A DNA stretch of 9,903 bases from DATAFO01 sp046728935 (GTDB lineage Bacteria; Actinomycetota; Thermoleophilia; Solirubrobacterales; 70-9): assembly GCA_046728935.1 (NCBI GenBank), contig JBKPFS010000136.1, positions 1-9,903 of the forward strand. Direction: 5' to 3'. The position numbers and the translations under genes were made by a program. A model generated the notes under the pieces. It had not been told where the DNA came from. It saw only the letters and a list, made by a program, of their open reading frames with translations, and searched no databases. Of this stretch, positions 1-6,103 are shown one piece after another. The stretch's first letter is position 1, and every line of letters begins with the position of its first letter.

Positions 1-23
1 GGCCCGCCCCCCCCCGCCGGGCC

Positions 24-49
24 GTAGCTCGGGGCGCCGGCCGAGCTAC
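24..49 (-). terminator. Hairpin overlapping the stop codon of the secreted hydrolase gene
   Basis: A perfect 9-bp inverted repeat, GTAGCTCGG at 24-32 and CCGAGCTAC at 41-49, encloses an 8-nt GC loop. The right arm contains the stop codon (46-48) of the minus-strand hydrolase gene, so the hairpin forms exactly at the end of that transcript. No T tract follows on either strand; on the plus strand a run of nine C (7-15) lies just to the left. Hairpins without a U tract are common gene ends in high-GC actinobacteria, so a terminator or a 3'-end stabiliser is plausible. The repeat is certain and its function is inferred. Confidence 0.45.
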
Positions 50-2154
50 AGCCCGGTCCAGCCTCCGGCGTAGCAGGGCTTCCCGGCGCAGACGTCGGTG
101 ATCGCTCCAGCGGGCGACAGGAACTGCGAGATCAGCTGCTCGGCCTTGGGCGCCCCGCGTGGCGCGCCGTGCGGGTCCTCGCCGGCGCGATTGGGGACGT
201 TCTCGAGGGGCGGCGGCGCGACGCCGATGGTTTCGCCGTTCTCCGTGCGGATCGGGCCCGTGTCCCAGTAGAAGATCGCCGAGCCAGTGAACGGGTAGGA
301 GGTGATCGGCGGCACGCCCCAGAGCACGTCGACGTCAGGCCAGCGGCCCGAGTCGAGGATCGGCACGTGCGCCCTGGCGCCGATCGTTCGCGCCTCGACG
401 TCCGAGGCGAAGTTCGTCACCTGGTGATCGCCGAAGGCGACGTTGATCAGCACCCGATGGGGTGGGGTGTCGGGCAGGGGGTTGGTCGTCATCCGGTGCG
501 CGTAGCCGTTCGGATCGCCCCGGTCCCAGAGCATTTGGATCAGGGAGACGATCAGCGCCCGGGAGAGCTCGTCGGGATAGCTGGGGTTGAGCACGGCCGC
601 GAACGGGTCGTAGTCGACCGAGCGTTGCAGCAGCAGCGAGTAACGCATCGCGGCCACGCCGAGCGCCGCCTGGGTGAAGTCCGGGGAGAGCGCCGTGAGC
701 GCGCCGCCCATGATCCCGCCCTGGCTGTTGCCGTTGTAGTAGAGGCGGCTCGTGTCGAGGACCGACGGCGTCGACAGCGACCCGTTCACGTGGAAGGCGG
801 GGTCGCTCGTAAATCCGTCCGGGTGGATCAGCGTGCGCCCGAGATAGAGCTCGTTGAGCAGACCCTGCTGGAGGCGATCCGCGAGCTTGGGGAACCCGCT
901 GAGGTCTGTGAGGATCCCGGCGGTGGTGCCGATGTCGCTGCCGGACATCCCGATCTCGTCCGTGGCGCAGAAGACGAAGCCGTAGCTGTTGGCGAGCTCC
1001 TGCAGCGGGTCCGCGCCCACCTCCCCGGCGCCGCCAAAGAGACCATGGCCGTAGACCAGCGGTCGCGCCGGTGACGGCATCCCGTCAACCGCGGAGCGGG
1101 GGATCGTGCAGTCGAAGTTGGCCTCCCAGGTGCCGTTACGAACCGGCAGCCCGTTCGAGCCTAGGTTGAGCGTCCCGCCCGGGGCGCAGTTCGGCTTCAT
1201 GTAGCACGGGACGGTGAAGGTCCCGTTGACGCGCCGCGCGAGCTCGGGGTCCTGGGTCGGCGTGAAGTTCTGCACCTGCGTGACCTCGAACTCCGGGGAG
1301 TCCCCCTGCACCTCGAGATCGTCCAGATCCGCATCGCCGAGCCCCGCGAACGCGTCGTCGCGCATGTGGAGCGCCCGCCGCGCGATGTTCAGGTCGCTCG
1401 CCACCGTGAAGTCCCACGCGAGGTACAGGCTGTCCCGCTCGATCCCCGCCTTGTGCAGGGTGTGGAAGAGCTTGTTGAAGTGCTGGCGCCTCTGCTTGAT
1501 CACCGGCGCGTTCGTCGGCTGGTGGTCGCGGTAGTACCGGAAGCCCGGGGGCGCCTCGATCTCGTCACCGCTCGCCGTCTTCAGGTTGCGCAGCGCGACG
1601 ATGTAGCGGTGCCCGGCGGCGAAGTTCGTCGCCGGATTGATCAACAGCGCCGTGCGCGCCGGGCTCGTGGCGTTGGAGTCGATCTCGGCCCAGATCGGCC
1701 AGCGCTGGCCAGTGTCGGCGTCGAGCACGACGATTGGCGCGCCCGCGTCGCGGTAGCGGCCGATGTGGTTGATCGGGACGGCGCCGGTCTCCTTCAGCGC
1801 GTCGGGGTTGTCGAGCCCGGGCACCTTGACGACGATCGTCTGGCCGGGGCTGAAGCCGTCGCTCGCGTTGTACGGCGTCGCGTCGATGTGCACGCCGTTC
1901 ACGTTGGCGGGCATCGCCGCCGTCTTCAGGCTCAGCCGTCGCCCGGTCGCCGTGGTCGGGTCCGCGACGGTGTAGTAGTCGTCCGGGAAGGGCAGCAGGC
2001 AGAGCGACCCCTCCTGCTCCCCGATGAAGTCGCAGCGATCCGCGGCGCTCAGGTCAACCCGGGGCGAGCCCGGCGGCGCCGCGGTGGCAATCGGCGCGGC
2101 GGTCACCCCTGCCAGCGCGAGCCCGATGGCCAGCGCTGCAACCCTACTCGCCAT
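46..2154 (-). CDS. Large secreted alpha/beta-hydrolase-like protein (lipase/esterase-like)
   Basis: A 702-residue exported protein. The start at 2154 is chosen because a strong Shine-Dalgarno AAGGAGG lies 7 nt upstream and the N-terminus is a clean signal peptide: MASR, a hydrophobic core at about 5-20, and an A-T-A-A cleavage region near 24-26. The frame stays open further upstream, but that part reads as low-complexity, Arg/Pro/Ser-rich sequence. The C-terminal half looks like an alpha/beta hydrolase. It has an oxyanion-type YGHGLFGG at 368-375 and a nucleophile elbow GNSQGG with Ser477. Asp576 (FGDH) and His662 (EDPHGAPR) are candidate partners in the usual Ser-Asp-His order. About 340 residues between signal peptide and fold form an extra, probably beta-rich N-terminal region. 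Several cysteines, including a pair near the C-terminus, fit an extracytoplasmic disulfide protein. The substrate is unknown; an ester or lipid is inferred from the fold. It is divergent from the metallophosphatase gene, so it forms its own transcription unit. Confidence 0.85.
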   Translation of the reverse strand: MASRVAALAIGLALAGVTAAPIATAAPPGSPRVDLSAADRCDFIGEQEGSLCLLPFPDDYYTVADPTTATGRRLSLKTAAMPANVNGVHIDATPYNASDGFSPGQTIVVKVPGLDNPDALKETGAVPINHIGRYRDAGAPIVVLDADTGQRWPIWAEIDSNATSPARTALLINPATNFAAGHRYIVALRNLKTASGDEIEAPPGFRYYRDHQPTNAPVIKQRRQHFNKLFHTLHKAGIERDSLYLAWDFTVASDLNIARRALHMRDDAFAGLGDADLDDLEVQGDSPEFEVTQVQNFTPTQDPELARRVNGTFTVPCYMKPNCAPGGTLNLGSNGLPVRNGTWEANFDCTIPRSAVDGMPSPARPLVYGHGLFGGAGEVGADPLQELANSYGFVFCATDEIGMSGSDIGTTAGILTDLSGFPKLADRLQQGLLNELYLGRTLIHPDGFTSDPAFHVNGSLSTPSVLDTSRLYYNGNSQGGIMGGALTALSPDFTQAALGVAAMRYSLLLQRSVDYDPFAAVLNPSYPDELSRALIVSLIQMLWDRGDPNGYAHRMTTNPLPDTPPHRVLINVAFGDHQVTNFASDVEARTIGARAHVPILDSGRWPDVDVLWGVPPITSYPFTGSAIFYWDTGPIRTENGETIGVAPPPLENVPNRAGEDPHGAPRGAPKAEQLISQFLSPAGAITDVCAGKPCYAGGWTGL

Positions 2155-2248
2155 CCGCGGTCCTCCTTCCCTGGCGAACCCTCGCTGCCGCCCGCGATTC
2201 TTGCATCTCCAGCCCTGCGGGTGCGTTCGGGTGCGACGATCACAGCCG
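2155..2248. promoter_or_regulatory. Divergent intergenic control region
   Basis: These 94 bp separate the start codons of the minus-strand hydrolase and the plus-strand metallophosphatase, so promoters for both genes must lie here or reach into the opposite gene. Apart from the hydrolase ribosome site I see no convincing -35/-10 pair. TTGCAT at 2201-2206 is a -35-like hexamer on the plus strand but has no matching -10. No Shine-Dalgarno precedes the metallophosphatase ATG. The role rests on geometry alone. Confidence 0.4.
2161..2170 (-). promoter_or_regulatory. Strong ribosome binding site that fixes the hydrolase start
   Basis: On the minus strand this reads GGAAGGAGGA, an almost full anti-Shine-Dalgarno match, with 7 nt between AAGGAGG and the ATG at 2154-2152. 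It decides for the 702-residue form over a start up to 96 codons upstream, which would also lack an N-terminal signal peptide. Confidence 0.85.
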
Positions 2249-3307
2249 ATGGGAAGGCGCCGCTTTTCGCTTGGCGCGATCGCGTTGGCGATCCTGGTTG
2301 GCGGCTGCGGGTCCTCGGGTGCCAACGACGAGGAAGACCGATCGGTCTCGCCGGCGCGCGCCCCCATCGAGGGCGGGCCAACGACCACGGTCGCGGCGGC
2401 GGGCGACTTCGGAATGGAGCCGGCCGGCGTTGCGACGCTCAAAGCGATGGCCGAGGCGAGGCCTGACCTCTTCCTTGGCCTGGGCGATTTCAGCTACGCG
2501 GGCCCGAGCTCCGAGGGCGACTTCTGCGAGCTGGTGCGCTCCAAGGTCGGCGGCACCGCGCCCTTTGAGATCGTCGCCGGCAATCACGAGGAGGATCCGG
2601 GGCAGGACGGGCGCGCCGACGAGTTCGCCGCGTGCCTGCCGGACCGTCTGGACGCGGTCGGTGAGTACGCGAGGCAGTACTACTTCGACATCGGGGAGCT
2701 GGCGCGATTCATCCTGATCTCCCCCGACCTGACGATCGACGGCGAGCACTACTACTACGGCCGCGACGAGGACGGCGAGGAGACGCCCCAGCTCGCCTGG
2801 CTGAAGGAGACGATCGCGGAGGCCCGCGCCACCGGCATCCGGTGGGTGATCGTCGGAATGCACAAGAACTGCATCAGCGTCGGCGAGTACTACTGCGACG
2901 TCTATCAGGACCTCTTCTCGACGCTGATCGAGAGCGAGGTCGACCTCGTCCTCACCGGCCACGACCACACCTATCAGCGCTCGAAGCAGATCGCGACAGC
3001 CGGCGCTCGCTGCCGTGAGGTCGTCGTCGATCGGTTCGATCCCGACTGCGTGGTCGACGACGGGGACGTCTACCGCCAGGGCGAGGGATCGGTGTTCCTC
3101 GTGGTCGGGACCGGGGGTGCGGACCTGTATCCGATCCACGCAAACGACCCCGAGGCGGGCTATTTCGTTACCGCGATGGGTCGCAACTCGCGCGGGAACC
3201 GCCATGGGTTCGCGATGCTCACGCTCTCCCCCCGGCGCCTGGCCGTGCGTTTCGTGGCCTCAACACCCGGGTCGTTCGCCGATCGCTTTGCGATCCTGCC
3301 GCGCTAG
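2249..3307 (+). CDS. Lipoprotein metallophosphatase (purple acid phosphatase / calcineurin-like)
   Basis: A 352-residue member of the calcineurin-like metallophosphoesterase superfamily, which hydrolyses phosphomonoesters or diesters with a two-metal centre. The metal-ligand signature is complete and in order: GDFG (Asp53), GLGD (Asp80), GNHE (Asn112, His113), GMHK (His205) and GHDHTYQR (His238, His240). The last form is typical of purple-acid-phosphatase-like members. The N-terminus is a lipoprotein signal: MGRRRFS, a hydrophobic stretch, then a LVGGC lipobox with Cys20, so the mature enzyme is probably tethered to the outer face of the membrane. The RRxF arrangement resembles a twin-arginine signal. 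The ATG at 2249 is chosen because it gives this signal; an in-frame GTG at 2231 would add six residues and neither has a clear Shine-Dalgarno. It lies 19 bp before a secreted EEP enzyme, so the two may be co-expressed in phosphate or nucleotide scavenging. The natural substrate cannot be told from sequence. Confidence 0.92.
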   Translation: MGRRRFSLGAIALAILVGGCGSSGANDEEDRSVSPARAPIEGGPTTTVAAAGDFGMEPAGVATLKAMAEARPDLFLGLGDFSYAGPSSEGDFCELVRSKVGGTAPFEIVAGNHEEDPGQDGRADEFAACLPDRLDAVGEYARQYYFDIGELARFILISPDLTIDGEHYYYGRDEDGEETPQLAWLKETIAEARATGIRWVIVGMHKNCISVGEYYCDVYQDLFSTLIESEVDLVLTGHDHTYQRSKQIATAGARCREVVVDRFDPDCVVDDGDVYRQGEGSVFLVVGTGGADLYPIHANDPEAGYFVTAMGRNSRGNRHGFAMLTLSPRRLAVRFVASTPGSFADRFAILPR

Positions 3308-3316
3308 AGCTAGGCT
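3288..3316 (+). promoter_or_regulatory. Candidate promoter inside the end of the metallophosphatase gene
   Basis: TTGCGA at 3288-3293 and TAGGCT at 3311-3316 are separated by exactly 17 nt, fitting a housekeeping sigma -35/-10 pair (TTGnnA, TAnnnT). Transcription would start near 3323, only a few bases before the TTG start codon at 3327, giving an almost leaderless mRNA. Leaderless transcripts are frequent in actinobacteria. The hexamer match and spacing are seen; promoter activity is inferred. Confidence 0.4.
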
Positions 3317-3326
3317 CCGCGCTCCA

Positions 3327-4445
3327 TTGGCTCGGATTAGGCCCACGTACCTGCTGATCCTCGCGATCGCGGTGCTCCTGCTGGCTCCGGCTGGCGCCAA
3401 CGCCGCCGCCGGCGGCAGCGGCGGTCCGAAGGTCACCGTGATCACCAGGAACATCTTCCTCGGCGCCGACCTGGGCCCGGCGCTCGAGGCGACGACGCTC
3501 TGCGGGGCGATCGACGGTTCCGGGGTGATCTGGGACGAGGTCGGTGACACGAACTTCCCCGAGCGCGCGGTGCCGCTGGCGCGAGAGATCAAGCGGTCGA
3601 AGGCCGATCTGGTGGGGCTCCAGGAGGTGGCGCTGTGGCGCCAGCAGATCCCCTCGGACCTGCCGCCCGAGTTCGGCGGCACGCCGGCGGTCGACGTCCG
3701 CTACGACCTCCTCGCGCTGCTCCAGAAGGAGCTGCAGGCTACGGGGGCCAACTATCGCGTGGTCGCCGTCCAGGAGGAGTTCGACCAGGAGCTGCCCGTC
3801 GACGTCGACGGCTCGGACGCCACCGGTGGCCTCTGCGGCGCCGACCTCGACGGACGGCTGACGATGCGCGACGTGATCCTCGCCAGGAAGGGGAGCACCG
3901 TCAAGACCGGCGCGACCGACGGCGCCCACTTCACGAACATGTTCGTTCCGCTGGTGGGCGGCAGCATCCCGATCCCGGTCGAGCGCGGATGGGTCTCGAC
4001 GGAGGTCAGGGCGTCCGGAACCGAGTTCCGCTTCGTCAACACGCATCTCGAGGCGTTCGGCGAGGACACCACCCGCGAGGCGCAGGCCAAGGAGCTCTTT
4101 GCGCCAGGCGGCCCGCTCGACACCCAGGAGCAGGTGATCCTCGTCGGCGACCTCAACTCCGGCACCGAGGCGCGGCACAACATCCACGGGACCGACCAGC
4201 TCGCATTCCAGGCACTCCTCGGTTTCGGTATGACCGACAACGGCGCGGTGCAGAGCTGCTGCTACTCGAGCCTGTTCGACCCGACGCAGACCTTCGACCA
4301 CACGGTCGACCACGTGCTCACCAAGCCCGCGCTCGAGACCCGCGACGCGTACGTGACCGGCAACGACCCGGCCGAGCGCACCCCCTCGGGCCTGTGGCCT
4401 TCGGATCACGGCGGCGTCGTGAGCACGCTGGAGCTGCATACCTAG
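3327..4445 (+). CDS. Secreted endonuclease/exonuclease/phosphatase (EEP, DNase I-like) family enzyme
   Basis: A 372-residue exported protein of the EEP superfamily, Mg-dependent phosphodiesterases that include DNase I, neutral sphingomyelinase and inositol phosphatases. The core motifs are in order: TRNIF (Asn42), LQE (Glu100), NTH (Asn238, His240), GDLNS (Asp275, Asn277), VDHV (Asp328, His329) and the catalytic SDH (Asp360, His361). The first 27 residues form a signal peptide with a Leu/Ala-rich core and an ANA-A cleavage site. Start choice: no ATG or GTG gives this signal peptide, while a TTG at 3327 begins exactly before Ala-Arg-Ile-Arg and the hydrophobic core. No good Shine-Dalgarno precedes it. 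It follows the lipoprotein phosphatase by 19 bp and may be transcribed with it or from the promoter-like pair at 3288-3316. Whether it cuts nucleic acid, phospholipid or another phosphodiester is not decided by the motifs. Confidence 0.88.
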   Translation: MARIRPTYLLILAIAVLLLAPAGANAAAGGSGGPKVTVITRNIFLGADLGPALEATTLCGAIDGSGVIWDEVGDTNFPERAVPLAREIKRSKADLVGLQEVALWRQQIPSDLPPEFGGTPAVDVRYDLLALLQKELQATGANYRVVAVQEEFDQELPVDVDGSDATGGLCGADLDGRLTMRDVILARKGSTVKTGATDGAHFTNMFVPLVGGSIPIPVERGWVSTEVRASGTEFRFVNTHLEAFGEDTTREAQAKELFAPGGPLDTQEQVILVGDLNSGTEARHNIHGTDQLAFQALLGFGMTDNGAVQSCCYSSLFDPTQTFDHTVDHVLTKPALETRDAYVTGNDPAERTPSGLWPSDHGGVVSTLELHT

Positions 4446-4457
4446 CGCGGCCGCGTA

Positions 4458-4473
4458 GCGGGCGCGCGCCTGC
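4458..4473 (+). terminator. Weak GC hairpin after the EEP gene
   Basis: A short imperfect inverted repeat starts 12 nt after the EEP stop codon: six pairs including one G-T, with a GCGC loop. There is no T tract. In DNA this GC-rich such hairpins arise often by chance, so it is offered only as a possible transcript end between the secreted-enzyme genes and the flippase. Confidence 0.22.
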
Positions 4474-4527
4474 CCCGAGGAGTTGCGCCCAGCGCGATCC
4501 TTCACCCCACCAGCACGGCTACAGTTC

Positions 4528-4570
4528 GGACCCTGCCGGGGATCGCGGACACGGTAGAAGGGACCCTGCC
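4528..4570 (+). repeat. 10-bp direct repeat GGACCCTGCC upstream of the flippase gene
   Basis: GGACCCTGCC occurs at 4528-4537 and again at 4561-4570, 33 bp apart (about three helical turns), in the 136-bp noncoding gap before the flippase start at 4582. Each copy follows a TA-containing hexamer: TACAGT at 4520-4525 and TAGAAG at 4555-4560. This spacing would suit a dimeric or tetrameric regulator binding one face of the DNA. The repeat is exact; an operator role is inferred. TACAGT fits a -10 consensus (TAnnnT), but I find no -35 at the right distance. Confidence 0.4.
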
Positions 4571-4581
4571 ACCGCGCACTG

Positions 4582-5970
4582 ATGCGGCTGCGTGACGTCA
4601 GCCTGAGCCGCGTGGTCCAGGGGGGCGGCCACGCGGAGGTCCGGCGCTTCGGTCGCTCGGCCGGCGTCCTCGCCACCGGTATCGGGTTGGCGGGCGTGCT
4701 CACGTATCTGTACTTCGCACTCGCGTCCCATCAGCTCGACCCGACGGAATACGGCGAGATCGTGGTGCTGTGGTCCGCGGCGTTCGTCGCGATCTGCGTC
4801 CTCTATCGCCCGGTCGAGCAGCTCCTGTCACGCACGCTTGCGGAGCGCGAGGCACACGGCGAACCCATCGGAGGGACGTTCCGAATCGCCGCGCTGATTC
4901 AGAGCTCAATCGCGGCGGCGTGCGTGCTCGCAGCCTTGGCCCTCCGAGAGCCGCTTCAAGACGAGCTCCTGTCCGGCAACGAGACGCTGTACTGGATCCT
5001 CATCGCGACGCTTGCCGCCTACGCGGCGGCTTTCTTCGCGCGCGGCTATCTGGCGGGCCGCCGCCGGTTTCGGGCCCTCGCGGCCCTGATCCTGGCGGAC
5101 TCGGTCACCCGGGTGATGTTCGCGCTCGCGGTCACGCTCGGCGTCGCCACCGGGCAGATCGCGCTGGCGCTCGGGGTCGCTGTGGCGCCTTGCCTCTGCT
5201 TGCTCGTCGTGCCCGTCGCAATGAGATCGCGTCCGGACACGCCTCCGCCGAACGCCGCGCCCGTCCCTTCTGACCGCACACTCACGTTCGGCAAGGGCAG
5301 CGACTTCGCCGCCGCTGTGTTCCTGATCATGCTGAGCGAGCAGATCTTCCTCAACGCCGGCCCGCTGCTCGTGCAGGCCTCCTCGGGCGCAGCCGCGGCC
5401 GGGTTCATCTTCAACGTGATCATGCTGCTGCGCGCCCCTGTGTTCCTGTTCCAGGGCGTCGCCCTCAGCCTGCTTCCGCACCTGGCACGCCTCCGCGCCG
5501 GGACAGCGGGCGAGGGTGACGAGGCCTTCGCCCATTCGATCCGCGTCACGTTGGTCGCCATCGCGACGTTCACCGCGCTCGTCTGTGGAGTGGTCCTTCT
5601 GGCTGGACCCGAGCTGATGCAGATCGCGTTCGGCGAAAAGTTCTCGTACGACCGAACGGGGCTTCTGCTGGTGGCGCTGGCAACTGGGCCTTACCTCGTG
5701 GCTACGACGCTCAGCCAGGCGGCCCTCGCCAGGGGACAGGTGCGCCGTGCCGCGGTCTGCTGGATCGCGTGCGCGATCGGCTTCTTGGCCTGGTACATGA
5801 CTGGCGCTTTCGACGAGTTTCGGCGCGTGGAGGTCGGGCTCATCACCGCCGCGCTCGCGCTGAGTGCATTCCTCTACGCGCTGTATCGCAGCCCGGAGGC
5901 ACGTGTCGAGCACGGCGCCAGGCTCGATGAGCGAGATGCCCAACTGATCGCCACCGAGGAGCTGACCTAA
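4582..5970 (+). CDS. Polysaccharide/oligosaccharide flippase (MOP superfamily, Wzx-like)
   Basis: A 462-residue integral membrane protein with about 12 hydrophobic helices, near residues 28-48, 59-77, 102-121, 136-154, 165-186, 191-213, 241-262, 272-292, 321-341, 359-381, 389-407 and 417-435. Length, helix count, the LDPTEYG element after helix 1, the basic loop GRRRFRAL near 159-166, and GEKFSYD after helix 9 are typical of polysaccharide-biosynthesis flippases of the MATE/MOP fold. These move lipid-linked sugars or teichoic-type polymers across the cytoplasmic membrane. The ATG at 4582 is used; only a distant GAAGGGA about 19 nt upstream resembles a Shine-Dalgarno, so the start is less certain than the gene. 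The C-terminal 26 residues are charged and cytoplasmic. It sits 133 bp before a glycosyltransferase fusion gene on the same strand, which supports a role in exporting a surface glycan. The exact cargo is unknown. Confidence 0.88.
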   Translation: MRLRDVSLSRVVQGGGHAEVRRFGRSAGVLATGIGLAGVLTYLYFALASHQLDPTEYGEIVVLWSAAFVAICVLYRPVEQLLSRTLAEREAHGEPIGGTFRIAALIQSSIAAACVLAALALREPLQDELLSGNETLYWILIATLAAYAAAFFARGYLAGRRRFRALAALILADSVTRVMFALAVTLGVATGQIALALGVAVAPCLCLLVVPVAMRSRPDTPPPNAAPVPSDRTLTFGKGSDFAAAVFLIMLSEQIFLNAGPLLVQASSGAAAAGFIFNVIMLLRAPVFLFQGVALSLLPHLARLRAGTAGEGDEAFAHSIRVTLVAIATFTALVCGVVLLAGPELMQIAFGEKFSYDRTGLLLVALATGPYLVATTLSQAALARGQVRRAAVCWIACAIGFLAWYMTGAFDEFRRVEVGLITAALALSAFLYALYRSPEARVEHGARLDERDAQLIATEELT

Positions 5971-5981
5971 GCCGAGTCCCA

Positions 5982-5999
5982 GCGCCTCAGCGAGGGTGC
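5982..5999 (+). terminator. Possible bulged hairpin after the flippase gene
   Basis: CCTC at 5985-5988 pairs with GAGG at 5992-5995 around a 3-nt AGC loop. Three further pairs (5982-5984 with 5997-5999) are possible past a bulged G. It begins 11 nt after the flippase stop and has no T tract. If real, it would separate flippase transcription from the next gene, but the stem is short and could be chance. Confidence 0.22.
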
Positions 6000-6032
6000 C
6001 TCCTACGCGCAACCTGGCTACAGTACGCGGAA

Positions 6033-6060
6033 CTGACGGCGGGCTGGATTGGGGTAAGGT
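6033..6060 (+). promoter_or_regulatory. Candidate promoter of the GH-GT2 fusion gene
   Basis: CTGACG at 6033-6038 (one mismatch to TTGACG) and TAAGGT at 6055-6060 are 16 nt apart, a reasonable -35/-10 pair. The predicted transcript start near 6067 leaves a leader of about 37 nt before the ATG at 6104. A second -10-like hexamer, TACAGT, lies upstream at 6019-6024 without a recognisable -35. Activity is inferred. Confidence 0.4.
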
Positions 6061-6103
6061 CGGCGCGCCGCCGGGGGGATTGTCCATCGTCGGCGATTCA
6101 GGA

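Noticed and set aside
2155..2442. A 96-codon upstream extension of the secreted hydrolase
   Set aside because: It overlaps the divergent metallophosphatase gene, would bury the signal peptide, and lies upstream of a near-perfect Shine-Dalgarno in front of ATG 2154.
4446..4455. CGCGGCCGCG palindrome just after the EEP stop
   Set aside because: A 10-bp GC palindrome is expected by chance in DNA of this composition and has no loop to form a stable hairpin.
3219..4703. A minus-strand open frame of 494 codons opposite the EEP gene and the gap after it
   Set aside because: Low-complexity Arg/Ala/Gly-rich product spanning a real gene and its intergenic gap; no motif, signal or start-site support.
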